Shown here in pieces: positions 7,702 to 17,238 of a stretch of 64,000 bases of DNA. Made by a program: the position numbers and the translations under genes. A model generated the notes under the pieces. The model saw only the letters and a list, made by a program, of their open reading frames with translations. It ran no database searches and was not told the origin of the DNA. The stretch comes from Flavonifractor sp. An100 (GTDB taxonomy: Bacteria; Bacillota; Clostridia; Oscillospirales; Oscillospiraceae), in NCBI RefSeq assembly GCF_002161175.1, contig NZ_NFMA01000004.1, forward strand, positions 91,117-155,116. Reading direction: 5' to 3'. Every line of letters begins with the position of its first letter. Position 1 is the stretch's first letter.

Positions 7702-8763
7702 TTACTGCTCCGACTGCTTCAGCCGCTCCGCCTGGTCGGCGGCGGCCAGAGCGTCAATGAGTTCATCCAGTTCCCCGTCCATCACATGGTCAATTTTATA
7801 CAGGGTCAGGCCAATCCGGTGGTCGGTGACCCGGCCCTGAGGGAAATTATAGGTGCGGATCCGTTCATTGCGCATCCCAGTTCCCACCTGGCCGCGCCGC
7901 TCGGCGGTATACTCGCTGGAAATTTTCTCCTGCTCGGCCTCATAGAGCCGGGAGGCCAAAATCCGCATGGCCTTATCCCGGTTCTGGAACTGACTGCGCT
8001 CCTGCTGGCACTCCACCACCGTCCCGGTGGGATGGTGAATGAGCCGCACGGCGGACGAGGTTTTGTTCACGTGCTGCCCCCCCGCTCCGGAGGAGCGGAA
8101 CACCTGCATTTCAATATCCGCGGGGTTAATCTGTACGTCCACCGCCTCCATCTCCGGCAGCACAGCCACCGTGGCGGTGGAGGTATGGATGCGGCCGCCG
8201 GACTCCGTCTCCGGAACCCGCTGCACCCGGTGGACCCCGCTTTCAAACTTCAGGCGGGAGTAGGCGCCCTCCCCTTCGATTGTAAAGGAGATTTCCTTTA
8301 TTCCACCTAATTCCGTTTCACTCACGGAGTCTACCTCCGTGTGCCAGCGGCGGCTCTCGGCATACATGGAATACATCCGGTACAGGGAGTGGGCAAACAG
8401 GGCTGCCTCCTCCCCTCCCACCCCCGCCCGAATCTCCACAATGACGTTTTTCCCGTCGTTGGGGTCCTTGGGCAGCAGGAGAATTTGCAGCTCCCGCTCC
8501 AGGCGTTCCAGGTCTTCCAGCGCCTGCTGGTACTCCTCTTGGGCCAGCTCCTTCATCTCCGGATCGGACAGCAGCTCCTTCGCCTGGTCCCGGGCCTGTT
8601 TGGTCCTCTGATACGCCCGGAAGGTGTCCACCAGGGGCTGCAGCTGGGTCTGCTCCTTATTCAGTTGCGCCACCTGGGCCGGGTCCTCATAGGTCTCCGG
8701 CGCCGCCAGGCGAGCCTCAATCTGGCTGTATCGGGCCTCAATTGCTATCAGCTTGTCCAGCAT
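7702..8763 (-). CDS. prfA: Peptide chain release factor 1
   Basis: A 353-residue class I release factor that reads UAA and UAG and releases the finished peptide. The catalytic GGQ occurs in SSGAGGQHVNKTSSAVRL near residues 226-243, and the domain II signature PETESGGRIHTSTATVAVLP is just before it. The PAT-type anticodon tripeptide expected in RF1 is within the 180-190 region, though I could not position it exactly. Length is normal. It has a GGAGG ribosome site and lies between the YdcF gene and the 86-residue gene. Confidence 0.95.
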   Translation of the reverse strand: MLDKLIAIEARYSQIEARLAAPETYEDPAQVAQLNKEQTQLQPLVDTFRAYQRTKQARDQAKELLSDPEMKELAQEEYQQALEDLERLERELQILLLPKDPNDGKNVIVEIRAGVGGEEAALFAHSLYRMYSMYAESRRWHTEVDSVSETELGGIKEISFTIEGEGAYSRLKFESGVHRVQRVPETESGGRIHTSTATVAVLPEMEAVDVQINPADIEMQVFRSSGAGGQHVNKTSSAVRLIHHPTGTVVECQQERSQFQNRDKAMRILASRLYEAEQEKISSEYTAERRGQVGTGMRNERIRTYNFPQGRVTDHRIGLTLYKIDHVMDGELDELIDALAAADQAERLKQSEQ

Positions 8764-8817
8764 AGGGACCTCCTGTCAAGGAAATGTTTGGCGGTTTTCC
8801 GCGGGGCTTCCGCCCAA

Positions 8818-9453
8818 TCACCGGTCAAAGAGGAAGGACTTGACCAGAGCCAGGGGCTCCCGAATGTACATCCCCATCCGGGAGGCGAAATGGCTGGAGG
8901 GGGCAGCCAATGTGGAGACCTCCTCAAAGCCTGCCCGCTCCGCCAGCATCCGGGCCCGGGTGAGATGGAAGCCATTGGATACCACCACCACCTGGGTCTG
9001 CTCCAGATCATATCCCACTTCTTCCAGCAGCTGAGCGGTATATTGAAAGTTTTGGGCAGTGTTATGGGACTCCTCCTCCAACAAGATGTCCTCCTCCGCC
9101 ACACCGCGCTCTATCAGGTAATCCGCCATGGCCCGGGCCTCTGTGGTAGGCTCATCCGGCCCCTGGCCCCCAGAGACCACAATGGTGAGATCCGGATTCG
9201 TCCCCAAATAGGACAGAGCCTTATCCAAGCGGTCCTGAAGCAGAATGGAAGGGCCATAGTCCTTCACCTGGCAGCCTAGGATCACCATGACCTGAGGCTG
9301 ACCTTGAATGTGGTCATAGGACCCCGCCAGCACCGCACCAAGCAGTGCTCCAAAGGTGACCACACCTGCCAGCACCAGCGCCAGAACCGCCTTGAACCAG
9401 GCTGGGTAGCGTCTGCCTTTATAACTGGCCACTTCAATCGCTCGTCTCTTCAT
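8818..9453 (-). CDS. YdcF/SanA-family (DUF218) membrane-anchored protein
   Basis: A 211-residue protein with one N-terminal membrane helix (about 20-42) and an outside-facing DUF218 domain. Seen: VMVILGCQVKDYGPS, IVVSGGQGPDEPTTEA with the next MADYLIERGVAEEDILLEE segment, and the SHNTAQNFQYT motif characteristic of the family. Members (SanA, ElyC, YdcF) affect envelope integrity, but no reaction is certain. The start overlaps the end of the ABC-F gene by 4 bases (ATGA), so the two are coupled. Position next to murF/ddl fits an envelope role. Confidence 0.85.
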   Translation of the reverse strand: MKRRAIEVASYKGRRYPAWFKAVLALVLAGVVTFGALLGAVLAGSYDHIQGQPQVMVILGCQVKDYGPSILLQDRLDKALSYLGTNPDLTIVVSGGQGPDEPTTEARAMADYLIERGVAEEDILLEEESHNTAQNFQYTAQLLEEVGYDLEQTQVVVVSNGFHLTRARMLAERAGFEEVSTLAAPSSHFASRMGMYIREPLALVKSFLFDR

Positions 9454-11351
9454 CCCCGCGCCTCCTCCAGCTCCGCAGACAAAGACTCCCAGGTCCCGTA
9501 CAACTTGAGAATTTCCTCCTCCAGGGCCTCCTTTTGCTCATAGAGCTCCTGGAGCTTCAGATAGTCCGAGGAGGCCTCTTCGATCTGCTGGGTCAGCTCA
9601 TACATGCGCTCCTCAGCCTTGCCCACCGCACGCTCAGCGGCAGCCACCTCTTTTTCCAGGTTTTTCGTGCCCCCGGGGCGCTTGGGTTTTTCCTTTTTGG
9701 GCTCCTCTTTCACCGCTTTGGTCGGAGACGCAGCCAGCTGTCGCTGGCGCTGCCGGGCAGCCTGGTACTCCTGATAGGTTCCCTTAAAGTCGGTAATGTG
9801 CCCGTCCTCCAGCATCCAGATCCGGGTGGCAAAGCGATCAATGAAGTAGCGGTCATGGGAGACAAAGAGCAGATTGCCCTCATATTCCTCCACCGCCTCC
9901 TCGATCCACTCCCGGCTCTGGATATCCAGGTGGTTGGTGGGCTCGTCCAAAATCAGCAGATTGATTTTGGCGTCCATCAGCATACACAGCCGCAGCCGGG
10001 ACTGCTCCCCGCCGGAAAGAGCGGAGACCGGCTTGAACACATCCTCTCCCCGGAACTTGAAGGCGGCCAGCCGGTTTCGGGCCGTCTGAGCCGTGCAGTC
10101 TAGCTCGTAGAGCATGGTATCCACCAGCGAGCGCTCTGGATGCTCAAAATGAATGATCTGGGGCAGGTAACCGATTTTCACTGTGGGACCCAGGCGGAGC
10201 TTTCCTCCGTCCGGCTCCTCCTCCCCCATGAGGATTTTCAGCAGGGTGGATTTGCCCGTTCCGTTATCTCCCAGCAGGGCAATGCGCTCGCCCCCCTCCA
10301 CCTCCAGATTCACCTCAGAGAAGAGCATGCGGTCCCCAAAGGATTTGGACAGATTTTTGATGGTGAGTACCTCGTCCCCACGGAACTCCCGCTCCCCAAA
10401 GCGCACCTCCATCTTTCGCTCCCGCTTGGGACGATCGGTGGTGCGCATACGCTCAATCCGTTTTTCCATGGACTGGGCCCGCTTGAAGGTCTTGTCCATA
10501 CCGGAATAGGCCCATGTACGCAGCTGCTCAGCCGCCTTCTCCAGCTGCTGGATTTTAGCCTGTTCCTTCTCATACTGCTTTAGCTTCTCCTCGTACCGCC
10601 GTTCCTTCTCCACGGCGTAGAAGCTGTAATTTCCGGAATAGAACTCCGCCCTACCCTCCTGGATTTCAATGACCCGCTGGACCACCTTATCCAGAAAATA
10701 CCGGTCATGGGAGACCGTCAGTACCGTGCCCTTAAATTTTTCCAGGTACTCCTCCAGCCACTCGGTAGCCCGCAGGTCCAGGTGGTTGGTAGGCTCGTCC
10801 AGCAGCAGGATGTCTGTGTCCTCCAGAATGAGCCGACCCAGGTTGACCCGGGTCTTCTCACCACCGGAAAGCTGGTCAAACAGCTGCTCCCGCATGGCTT
10901 GGGAGATGGACAGACCGCTGCACACCTTATTCTTGTTGATCTGGGTCTCGTAACCCCCGCCCATCTGGAAGGCGGAGGCCAGCTGGTCATACCGGGCCAT
11001 ACGGGCAGGGTCGTCCCCCTTCCCCATCTCCTCGGCCAGCTTGGTCATCTCTTCCTCCATGGCGTGGAGAGGGGCAAAGGCAGTTTCCAGCACATCCTCC
11101 ACCGTATACCCGGCCGGATAGACGGGGATCTGGGAGATGAGACCCATGCGCTTGCCGGGGGCGGTGACAACCTCCCCCTCGTCATAGTCTATGGCCCTCG
11201 TAAGGATGCGCAGCAAGGTGGTCTTGCCGCAGCCATTCGGCCCAAGCAAGCCCACCCGCTCCCCAGAGTCCACCTGAAAGGTGAGCCCATTTAAAATTTT
11301 GCTTCCAACCTCAAATTCTTTTACCAGGTTGGATACGGATATATCGATCAT
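9450..11351 (-). CDS. ABC-F family ATPase (Uup/YdiF-like) with C-terminal coiled coil
   Basis: A 633-residue soluble ATPase with two ABC domains and no membrane part. Walker A motifs are GPNGCGKTT near 36 and GDNGTGKST near 360; signatures are LSGGEKTRVNLGRL and LSGGEQSRLRLC; both Walker B segments read LLDEPTNHLDL and ILDEPTNHLDI. Between the domains is the basic P-site linker. The last 90 residues (after a Lys/Pro-rich hinge) form a coiled coil as in Uup. ABC-F proteins act on ribosomes or, in Uup, on branched DNA and stalled ribosomes. I cannot say whether it gives antibiotic protection. It overlaps the YdcF gene by 4 bases. Confidence 0.93.
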   Translation of the reverse strand: MIDISVSNLVKEFEVGSKILNGLTFQVDSGERVGLLGPNGCGKTTLLRILTRAIDYDEGEVVTAPGKRMGLISQIPVYPAGYTVEDVLETAFAPLHAMEEEMTKLAEEMGKGDDPARMARYDQLASAFQMGGGYETQINKNKVCSGLSISQAMREQLFDQLSGGEKTRVNLGRLILEDTDILLLDEPTNHLDLRATEWLEEYLEKFKGTVLTVSHDRYFLDKVVQRVIEIQEGRAEFYSGNYSFYAVEKERRYEEKLKQYEKEQAKIQQLEKAAEQLRTWAYSGMDKTFKRAQSMEKRIERMRTTDRPKRERKMEVRFGEREFRGDEVLTIKNLSKSFGDRMLFSEVNLEVEGGERIALLGDNGTGKSTLLKILMGEEEPDGGKLRLGPTVKIGYLPQIIHFEHPERSLVDTMLYELDCTAQTARNRLAAFKFRGEDVFKPVSALSGGEQSRLRLCMLMDAKINLLILDEPTNHLDIQSREWIEEAVEEYEGNLLFVSHDRYFIDRFATRIWMLEDGHITDFKGTYQEYQAARQRQRQLAASPTKAVKEEPKKEKPKRPGGTKNLEKEVAAAERAVGKAEERMYELTQQIEEASSDYLKLQELYEQKEALEEEILKLYGTWESLSAELEEARG

Positions 11352-11385
11352 ATTGTCCTCTTCTGTGTCAACCGCCCTGTCTGGC

Positions 11386-12777
11386 TCATGCCTCCTCAGT
11401 CAGCTTCAACAGGTATGCGGTCAGTTCTTCCAATTTCATCCCTCGGGATGCCTTCACCAAAATGGTACTGTCCTCCCGGACGATCTGATTCAACACCGCC
11501 TTGGCCGCATCCCGGTCTACACAGTGGTACACCATGGGAACTCCGGACTCCCGGGCCGCTTGGGCCATGTGCTGGGACATCTCTCCCACGGCCACCAGGC
11601 AATCCACCTTTGCCTTGCCCAGGCATTCTCCGACCCCCGCATGCAGGGCGGGAGCAAAGGGCCCCAGTTCCAGCATATCCCCCAGCACCGCCGCTTTCCA
11701 GCTCCCCGGGCCGTCTGCCAACACACTGATGGCCGCCCGCATGGACTGGGGATTGGCATTATAAGTGTCATCCAAAATGGTGATTCCCCCGGCCCGATGG
11801 AGCACGTTCATCCGCATCTTCGTGGGGACAAACTGGGTCAGGCCCTGCTGAATTTCATTGGGGGTCAGGCCAAAATGCTCCGCCACCGCCGCAGCCATGA
11901 GTGCGGGATAGACCATATGCTCTCCCAGAGCCGGAATTTTTACCTCCCGCTCCATATTGGGCGTGGTCATCCGGCAATGAATGTGGCTGACGCCGTCACC
12001 TCCCACAGCCTGGGCTCGGTACTCCAATCCCTCTGTCTGTCCGAAAAAGACGGTGGACACCGGCGTTTTCCCCCGCAGTGTGGTGAGAAGAGCGTCGTCC
12101 CCATTCAAAATAAGCAGGCCGTCCTTTTGAATATGGGGCAGCAGCTCGCACTTGGCCTTAAAAATATTCTCCCGGCTGCCCAGGCGCTCAATATGGGCAT
12201 CTCCGATGTTGGTGATAATCCCCACCTCAGGCTGTACGATTTCGGCCAGGTAGTCGATCTCCCCAAACTTGTCCATGCCCATTTCCAGCACGCAGATCTG
12301 GTGTTCCTTACTCAAACGCAGCAGCGTCAGGGGAAGGCCCACATTATTATTAAAGTTCCCCTCCGTCTTGAGCACCTTATACCGGGTGCTCAGCACGGCG
12401 GCAATCATGTCCTTGGCCGTGGTCTTGCCCACGCTTCCGGTTACCGCCACAAAGGGGATATGGAACCGCCCCTTATACCAAGCCGCCAAATCCCGCAGCG
12501 CCCGCTGGGTATTGCCTACCTTTACATAGAATTTGTCCTCCCGGTAGCTCTCCCGCTCCCGGGCGGTGAGACAGCCAATCGCTCCCCCTTCCAGGGCGGC
12601 GTTAATGTAGGCGTGGCCGTCGAACCGCTCTCCAACCAGGGGAATGAACAGAGCTCCAGGATGAATGGTACGGCTGTCTGTGTCCACCCGGAGAATCGGG
12701 GTGTCCAGATTCTGGTTTCCCCCCAGCAGCTTTCCGTTCACTGCCTCCAGCAGCTGGGATAGGGTGATGGTCTCCAT
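11386..12777 (-). CDS. murF: UDP-MurNAc-tripeptide--D-alanyl-D-alanine ligase
   Basis: A 463-residue Mur ligase that adds D-Ala-D-Ala to the UDP-MurNAc tripeptide. The N-terminal substrate domain ends near 100, the ATP site is VTGSVGKTTAKDM near 115-127, NFNNNVGLPLTLL follows near 141, and the DDTYNANPQSMRAA segment near 328-341 and the LGDMLELG motif near 357 mark the C-terminal domain. Length is typical. The start ATG 12777 lies four bases after the ddl stop, with a GGGAGG site in the ddl tail. The ddl-murF order is common in Firmicutes and supplies the dipeptide directly to this enzyme. Confidence 0.96.
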   Translation of the reverse strand: METITLSQLLEAVNGKLLGGNQNLDTPILRVDTDSRTIHPGALFIPLVGERFDGHAYINAALEGGAIGCLTARERESYREDKFYVKVGNTQRALRDLAAWYKGRFHIPFVAVTGSVGKTTAKDMIAAVLSTRYKVLKTEGNFNNNVGLPLTLLRLSKEHQICVLEMGMDKFGEIDYLAEIVQPEVGIITNIGDAHIERLGSRENIFKAKCELLPHIQKDGLLILNGDDALLTTLRGKTPVSTVFFGQTEGLEYRAQAVGGDGVSHIHCRMTTPNMEREVKIPALGEHMVYPALMAAAVAEHFGLTPNEIQQGLTQFVPTKMRMNVLHRAGGITILDDTYNANPQSMRAAISVLADGPGSWKAAVLGDMLELGPFAPALHAGVGECLGKAKVDCLVAVGEMSQHMAQAARESGVPMVYHCVDRDAAKAVLNQIVREDSTILVKASRGMKLEELTAYLLKLTEEA

Positions 12778-12781
12778 TGAC

Positions 12782-13834
12782 TCAAAGTCCTCCCTTCCGG
12801 GCCTCTAACGAGGCCTGGATAATGGTTTCACACAGCGTTCCATAGTCGATCCCTACTACCGCCGCCTCCTGGGGCACCAGGCTGGTGGGGGTCATACCGG
12901 GCAGGGTATTGATTTCCAAGAAGTAAGGGGTTCCGTCCTCCGTAACAATGAAGTCCGCCCGGGCATATACCGCCAGCCCCAAGGTCTGGAACACCCGCAG
13001 CGCGGCATCGCCCACCGCCTTTTCCCACTCAGCCGGGATCTCCGCGGGACATACCTCCAAAGCCGCTCCGGGCTGGTACTTATTTTCGTAGTCATAAAAG
13101 CCCTTCTTGGGAATGATCTCAATGGAGGGCAGGGCCTTTCCGTTGAGAATGGCTACCTGGATTTCCCGGCCCTGGATGTACTGCTCCAACACTGTCCGTC
13201 CGCCCAGCTCCATGCTCTCGGCCAAGGCAGCACGCAGCTCCTGCTCGGTATGGGCGATATACACCCCGATGGACGAGCCACTGGCGATGGGCTTCACCAC
13301 CACTGGACGGACAGTGGTCCGGACCAGCTTCTCCAGATTGTCCGGGGTAACGGTAACGGTCTCCCACTTGGGGGTCACCACCAAATGAGACACCAGCCGC
13401 TTGGTCAGGTCCTTATCCATGGCAATGGCAGAGCCCAAATATCCGGAGCCAGTATAGGGCACGCCCAGCAGATCCAGAGCCGCCTGAATCCGTCCATCCT
13501 CCCCACAGGCCCCGTGCAGGGCCAGGTACACCACATCCGCTCCGGCGCAAAGCTCCAGCACCCCAGGGCCGATGGCAGAGGGACTATTGCCTTTCCGGCT
13601 GGCGCGTACCTGCTCCAAATTGGGAGCCTCCCGGCTTACCCGCTTAAACGCCTCAGGAATGGGCGCGTGATAAAGTGCCTCGCCGTCGGATACGCCCTCC
13701 TCCAAGCCATAAAATAAGTCTACCAGCGCCACCTGATGGCCGCGGTCCCGCAGGGCCTGGCAGACCATTGTGCCTGAGGACAAGGATACGTTGCGTTCCG
13801 GGCTCAGTCCCCCGGCCAACACCACGATTTTCAT
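12782..13834 (-). CDS. ddl: D-alanine--D-alanine ligase
   Basis: A 350-residue ATP-grasp enzyme that joins two D-alanines for the peptidoglycan stem. Seen: VLAGGLSPERNVSLSSG at the start, ALHGACGEDGRIQAALDLLG near 100, PVVVKPIASGSSIGVY near 180, and the metal-site tail FLEINTLPGMTPTSLVP near 310-326. I start it at ATG 13834, seven bases after GAGGTG (13842-13847); an extension to 13858 has no such site. The serine/tyrosine residues that separate D-Ala from D-lactate ligases could not be aligned by eye. It leads murF. Confidence 0.95.
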   Translation of the reverse strand: MKIVVLAGGLSPERNVSLSSGTMVCQALRDRGHQVALVDLFYGLEEGVSDGEALYHAPIPEAFKRVSREAPNLEQVRASRKGNSPSAIGPGVLELCAGADVVYLALHGACGEDGRIQAALDLLGVPYTGSGYLGSAIAMDKDLTKRLVSHLVVTPKWETVTVTPDNLEKLVRTTVRPVVVKPIASGSSIGVYIAHTEQELRAALAESMELGGRTVLEQYIQGREIQVAILNGKALPSIEIIPKKGFYDYENKYQPGAALEVCPAEIPAEWEKAVGDAALRVFQTLGLAVYARADFIVTEDGTPYFLEINTLPGMTPTSLVPQEAAVVGIDYGTLCETIIQASLEARKGGL

Positions 13835-13968
13835 AGTAAAACACCTCATTTGGGACAATTCTGTACACCTATCACATTTTATACGCTAATAGAGTATTTT
13901 AGCACAGCTGTATGCAATACTCAAGGGCGGGAATAAAAATTTTGCCAATCTGCCCCCACTGTTTCGGC

Positions 13969-14001
13969 AAAAAAGCGCCCCGGACATCCGTCCGGAGCGC
14001 T
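13969..14001 (-). terminator. Rho-independent terminator after upp
   Basis: Stem AGCGCTCCGGAC paired with GTCCGGGGCGCT around a GGAT loop, followed on the minus strand by six T residues (13974-13969). Confidence 0.88.
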
Positions 14002-14017
14002 GTATCGACCATGTAGA

Positions 14018-14653
14018 TTACTTGGTGCCGAAAATCCGGTCGCCTGCATCACCCAGGCCGGGGACAATATAGGCGTGGTCATTGAGCTTCTCGTCCACTG
14101 CCGCCACATAGATATCCACATCCGGATGATCCCTCTGGATACAGGCAATTCCTTCGGGGGCAGCAATCACATTCATCAGCTTGATGTGCTTACAGCCGTA
14201 ACCCTTCAGAAAGGTGATGGCCGCAGAGGCAGAACCGCCGGTGGCCAGCATGGGGTCTAGAACGATGACATCCCGCTCGGCAATATCACTGGGCATCTTG
14301 CAGTAATATTCCACCGGTGTATGGGTATCCGGATCCCGGTACAGGCCGATATGTCCCACCTTGGCGGAGGGGATCAGATTCAGAATGCCATCCACCATGC
14401 CTAGACCGGCACGCAGGATGGGCACAATGGCCAGCTTCTTGCCCGCCAGCTGCTTGAAGGTACCAGTGGCAATGGGAGTTTTGATCTCCACATCCTCCAC
14501 TGGCAGATCCCGGGTCGCCTCATAGCATTCTAGAGCCGCGATCTCCGAAACAATCTCCCGGAACTCCTTGACACCGGTATTCTCATCCCGCAGGATGGAC
14601 ACCTTATGCTGCAGCAGAGGATGGTCTAACACGTGCACTTTCTCATTGAACAT
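14018..14653 (-). CDS. upp: Uracil phosphoribosyltransferase
   Basis: A 211-residue salvage enzyme that converts uracil and PRPP to UMP. Seen: the flexible arm [12 protein letters not shown] near 80, the PRPP-binding loop [18 protein letters not shown] near 125-142, and the uracil-binding end [17 protein letters not shown] at the C-terminus. Length matches the family (about 209). It lies 25 bases downstream of tsaB with a GGGGAT-type ribosome site and ends at a strong terminator, so it is probably the last gene of the tsaE-tsaB-upp unit. Confidence 0.97.
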   Translation of the reverse strand: MFNEKVHVLDHPLLQHKVSILRDENTGVKEFREIVSEIAALECYEATRDLPVEDVEIKTPIATGTFKQLAGKKLAIVPILRAGLGMVDGILNLIPSAKVGHIGLYRDPDTHTPVEYYCKMPSDIAERDVIVLDPMLATGGSASAAITFLKGYGCKHIKLMNVIAAPEGIACIQRDHPDVDIYVAAVDEKLNDHAYIVPGLGDAGDRIFGTK

Positions 14654-14677
14654 ACTGGTGATCCCCTTTATTTTAAT

Positions 14678-15385
14678 TTATTTCTGTTGTTCCCGCTCTA
14701 AGCGCTCCCGCTCGGCCTGGGACAGTCTGTGATAAACCGGTACCAGGTCACGCCCCGCTACCAGTTCTCCCCGGGCTGCCAGCTCCTGAGCCGCTCGGGC
14801 CACACCCCAGGCACTCTGCATACGCAGATTCTCCGGAGCCAGCTCCAACTGTAGGCCTTGTTCCGTCAACGTATTATAGCACAGCTTGGCCCCGTCTCCA
14901 ACGACTATTTTTGAATTTTCATATTTTTTCAACTCTTCGCTCAATTCCTCCAGGGAGATGGCCCGGTCGGGACACAGCCGCTCCAGGCCCTGGCCCGTGG
15001 CCAGAAACAGGGCGTTATACACCTGCTTTCGCCGGGCGTCCATGGCACACACAATGACCTTGCCCTTCAGATGGGCCAGCAGCCAGGCCATGGACTCCAG
15101 CGTGGAGCAGGGAGCGCAGGGCTTATCCTCCGGCCAGGCCAGACCCTTGACGGTGGACACCCCGATACGCAGGCCGGTAAAGGAGCCCGGCCCAGCTGCC
15201 ACGGCCAAAACATCCACGTCCTTCAGGCTCTGGCCGCAGTTACTTAGCAGGTCCTTCACCATAGGCAGAAGGGTGCGGCTGTGGGTCAGGCCGCTATTTT
15301 GATAGGATTGTGCTACCAACTCGCCGTCTCGGCACAGGGCCACGGAACAAGCGGTGGCAGAGGATTCCAGAGCTAAAATCATCAT
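14678..15385 (-). CDS. tsaB: t6A-modification protein TsaB
   Basis: A Gcp-like ASKHA-fold protein of about 235 residues that forms the TsaB-TsaD-TsaE complex transferring threonylcarbamoyl to A37 of ANN-decoding tRNAs. The start MILALESSATACSVAL and the segment AVAAGPGSFTGLRIGVSTVKG near 65-85 are diagnostic. I start at ATG 15385; GTG 15400 is also open but has no better ribosome site. It follows tsaE closely. The C-terminal 20 residues are charged (QAERERLEREQQ). tsaD is not in the window. Confidence 0.93.
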   Translation of the reverse strand: MMILALESSATACSVALCRDGELVAQSYQNSGLTHSRTLLPMVKDLLSNCGQSLKDVDVLAVAAGPGSFTGLRIGVSTVKGLAWPEDKPCAPCSTLESMAWLLAHLKGKVIVCAMDARRKQVYNALFLATGQGLERLCPDRAISLEELSEELKKYENSKIVVGDGAKLCYNTLTEQGLQLELAPENLRMQSAWGVARAAQELAARGELVAGRDLVPVYHRLSQAERERLEREQQK

Positions 15386-15406
15386 ATCACTGCATCTCAC
15401 TCTATA

Positions 15407-15871
15407 CTAATGGTCTTTTTGAAAGGGGATTGCTTTGTCCCCATCCAGACAGGGGACATTGATTACGGTAATGATCCGCTCATCGTCTCCGTCCCCTCTG
15501 CGGATTTCCACCCGGATGGTATCCTCCTCCAGGGCGTCCGCCACATTCTCACTCCACTCCACGGCACATACGCCACCCCGGGCCAGGTAGTCCTCCCAGC
15601 CGATGTCAAATAGCTCCTCAGAGCTGCCCAGTCGGTACATATCAAAGTGAAACAAGGGCAGCCGCCCTCCCTCATACTCGTTGACAATGGTGAAGGTCGG
15701 GCTGGTTACGCGGTCCCGGATGCCCAGCCCGTGGGCCAAGCCTCGAGTGAAGGCAGTCTTTCCCGCCCCCAGGTCTCCGGTAAAGGCCACCACAGAACCT
15801 GGCTGCAGCTGTTCCCCCAGCCGCCGTCCCAGTTCCTCGGTCTCCCCTTCCCCATGGGTGACATACTCCAC
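15407..15871 (-). CDS. tsaE: t6A-modification ATPase TsaE
   Basis: A 154-residue P-loop ATPase (YjeE family) that drives the t6A complex. The P-loop GDLGAGKTAFTRGLA lies near residues 33-47, followed by the switch segment VTSPTFTIVNEY, and FHFDMYRL and VEWSENV appear further on. I place the start at GTG 15871, seven bases after GGAGG; a GTG six codons upstream contains that Shine-Dalgarno sequence and is less likely. It is the first gene of the tsaE-tsaB-upp run, diverging from rodA. Confidence 0.93.
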   Translation of the reverse strand: MEYVTHGEGETEELGRRLGEQLQPGSVVAFTGDLGAGKTAFTRGLAHGLGIRDRVTSPTFTIVNEYEGGRLPLFHFDMYRLGSSEELFDIGWEDYLARGGVCAVEWSENVADALEEDTIRVEIRRGDGDDERIITVINVPCLDGDKAIPFQKDH

Positions 15872-15931
15872 GGCACATCCTCCGTTCACAGAAAATTTTC
15901 AAACCTTTCATGATTATACCACAGCTATGGT

Positions 15932-15959
15932 TTGCGTTTCTACCAAAATGTGATAAAAT
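15932..15959 (+). promoter_or_regulatory. Probable promoter of the rodA/ftsW gene
   Basis: TTGCGT (15932-15937), 16 bases, then TAAAAT (15954-15959). The gene start is 36 bases further on. Confidence 0.5.
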
Positions 15960-15994
15960 ATATTGTCCAACTTTCCAAACGAGGAGGTGAGGCC

Positions 15995-17176
15995 TTGGGC
16001 GCCCTATTTTCTCCCGTCCGGGAATTTTTCCGGAAGGGCGACTTGCTCCTGCTCATCCTATGTACGGCATCCAGTTTATTTGGTTTAGCACTGATTTTTT
16101 CCGCCACCCGCTATGACGGAAATAACAAAGCGGTAATCGTCCAGTCTGTGGGCATTATATTGGGGATTATTGCCTATATTGTCCTCACCTTTGTGGACTT
16201 TCAGCTGTTTACAGAAAAGAATTGGAAACTGCTGCTGGGCTTCAGCATCGTTCTGATCCTCCTAATCCTCACTCCCCTGGGATTTGAAGTGTATGGAAAC
16301 CGCAACTGGCTGCACATTCCCGGCTTCCCCGTCAATTTGCAGCCAAACGAAATTGTCAAACTTCCCTTTATCCTACTGCTGGCCCTTCAAATCACCAAGC
16401 TACAGCAACGGGGCTACGATATCAGCTCCATCCCCTCTGTAGCCGTTATTGGCGGATATACCGTGTTTATGCTGGCGCTGATCGCCGCTGTATGCGGTGA
16501 TATGGGTACCTGTGTGGTATACATGATCATCTTCGTGGTGATGGCTTGGGTGGCTGGTGTGAAAATCCGATGGTTTGTACTGGTGGGCGGCGGTCTGATC
16601 TTGACGGCGGTCATTCTCTGGCTCTTTGTTCTCCCAGAAACCAGTCTTTGGACAGACTACCGGATCATGCGTTTCCGGGTCGTTTTTGACCACGACCTGG
16701 ACCCCTTGGACAAGGGCTTTCAGCAAAGCCGCTCCATTTTGGCTATTGGTTCCGGACAACTCTTTGGTCAGGGCTACCTCCAGGGGCTTCAGACCCACTC
16801 GGAAAACAGCGACGCCCTCCCCGCCCGGGAAACCGACTTTATTTTTGCCGTCTGCGGGGAGGAGTTGGGCATGGTGGGCTGCATCCTCCTTCTGCTCCTG
16901 CTCACCGCCATCGTGCTGCGGTGCGTCTGGGTCAGCCGCCACGCCAGCTCCCCCTATTCCGCCTATGTGTGTATGGGCATGGCCGGCATGCTGATGGCTC
17001 AGATCGTTTTGAACGTGGGAATGTGTCTGTATGTTCTGCCGGTTATGGGACTGACCCTCCCCTTTATCAGCTACGGCGGCTCCTCCATCATCACCCTCTT
17101 TGCCGCCATGGGAATCGTGTCCAGCACAAAAGCAAAAATTCTCCCCAGCTGGCTGCGGGATCGAAGTCAGGTTTAG
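15995..17176 (+). CDS. rodA: SEDS-family glycosyltransferase (RodA/FtsW)
   Basis: A 393-residue protein with about ten membrane helices. SEDS proteins polymerise lipid II into glycan with a class B PBP. Seen: RNWLHIPGFPVNLQPNEIVKLPFILLL-type region near 110-135 (FtsW/RodA/SpoVE signature, GFPVNLQPNEIVKLPF), the large outside loop with QSRSILAIGSGQLFGQGY near 245, and the C-terminal VLPVMGLTLPFISYGGSS near 350-367. The start is TTG 15995, seven bases after AGGAGG (15982-15987). RodA, FtsW or SpoVE cannot be separated by eye; no PBP gene is adjacent. It is convergent with the rnf operon. Confidence 0.9.
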   Translation: MGALFSPVREFFRKGDLLLLILCTASSLFGLALIFSATRYDGNNKAVIVQSVGIILGIIAYIVLTFVDFQLFTEKNWKLLLGFSIVLILLILTPLGFEVYGNRNWLHIPGFPVNLQPNEIVKLPFILLLALQITKLQQRGYDISSIPSVAVIGGYTVFMLALIAAVCGDMGTCVVYMIIFVVMAWVAGVKIRWFVLVGGGLILTAVILWLFVLPETSLWTDYRIMRFRVVFDHDLDPLDKGFQQSRSILAIGSGQLFGQGYLQGLQTHSENSDALPARETDFIFAVCGEELGMVGCILLLLLLTAIVLRCVWVSRHASSPYSAYVCMGMAGMLMAQIVLNVGMCLYVLPVMGLTLPFISYGGSSIITLFAAMGIVSSTKAKILPSWLRDRSQV

Positions 17177-17195
17177 AGAAAATTTCAGAAAAAGA

Positions 17196-17226
17196 AGAAG
17201 CGCCATCCCGTGGGGATGGCGCTTCT
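17196..17226. terminator. Bidirectional terminator between rodA and the rnf operon
   Basis: A perfect 14-base stem (17196-17209 with 17213-17226, AGAAGCGCCATCCC) with loop GTG, T-rich on both sides. Confidence 0.85.
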
Positions 17227-17238
17227 TTGTTGGACTTT

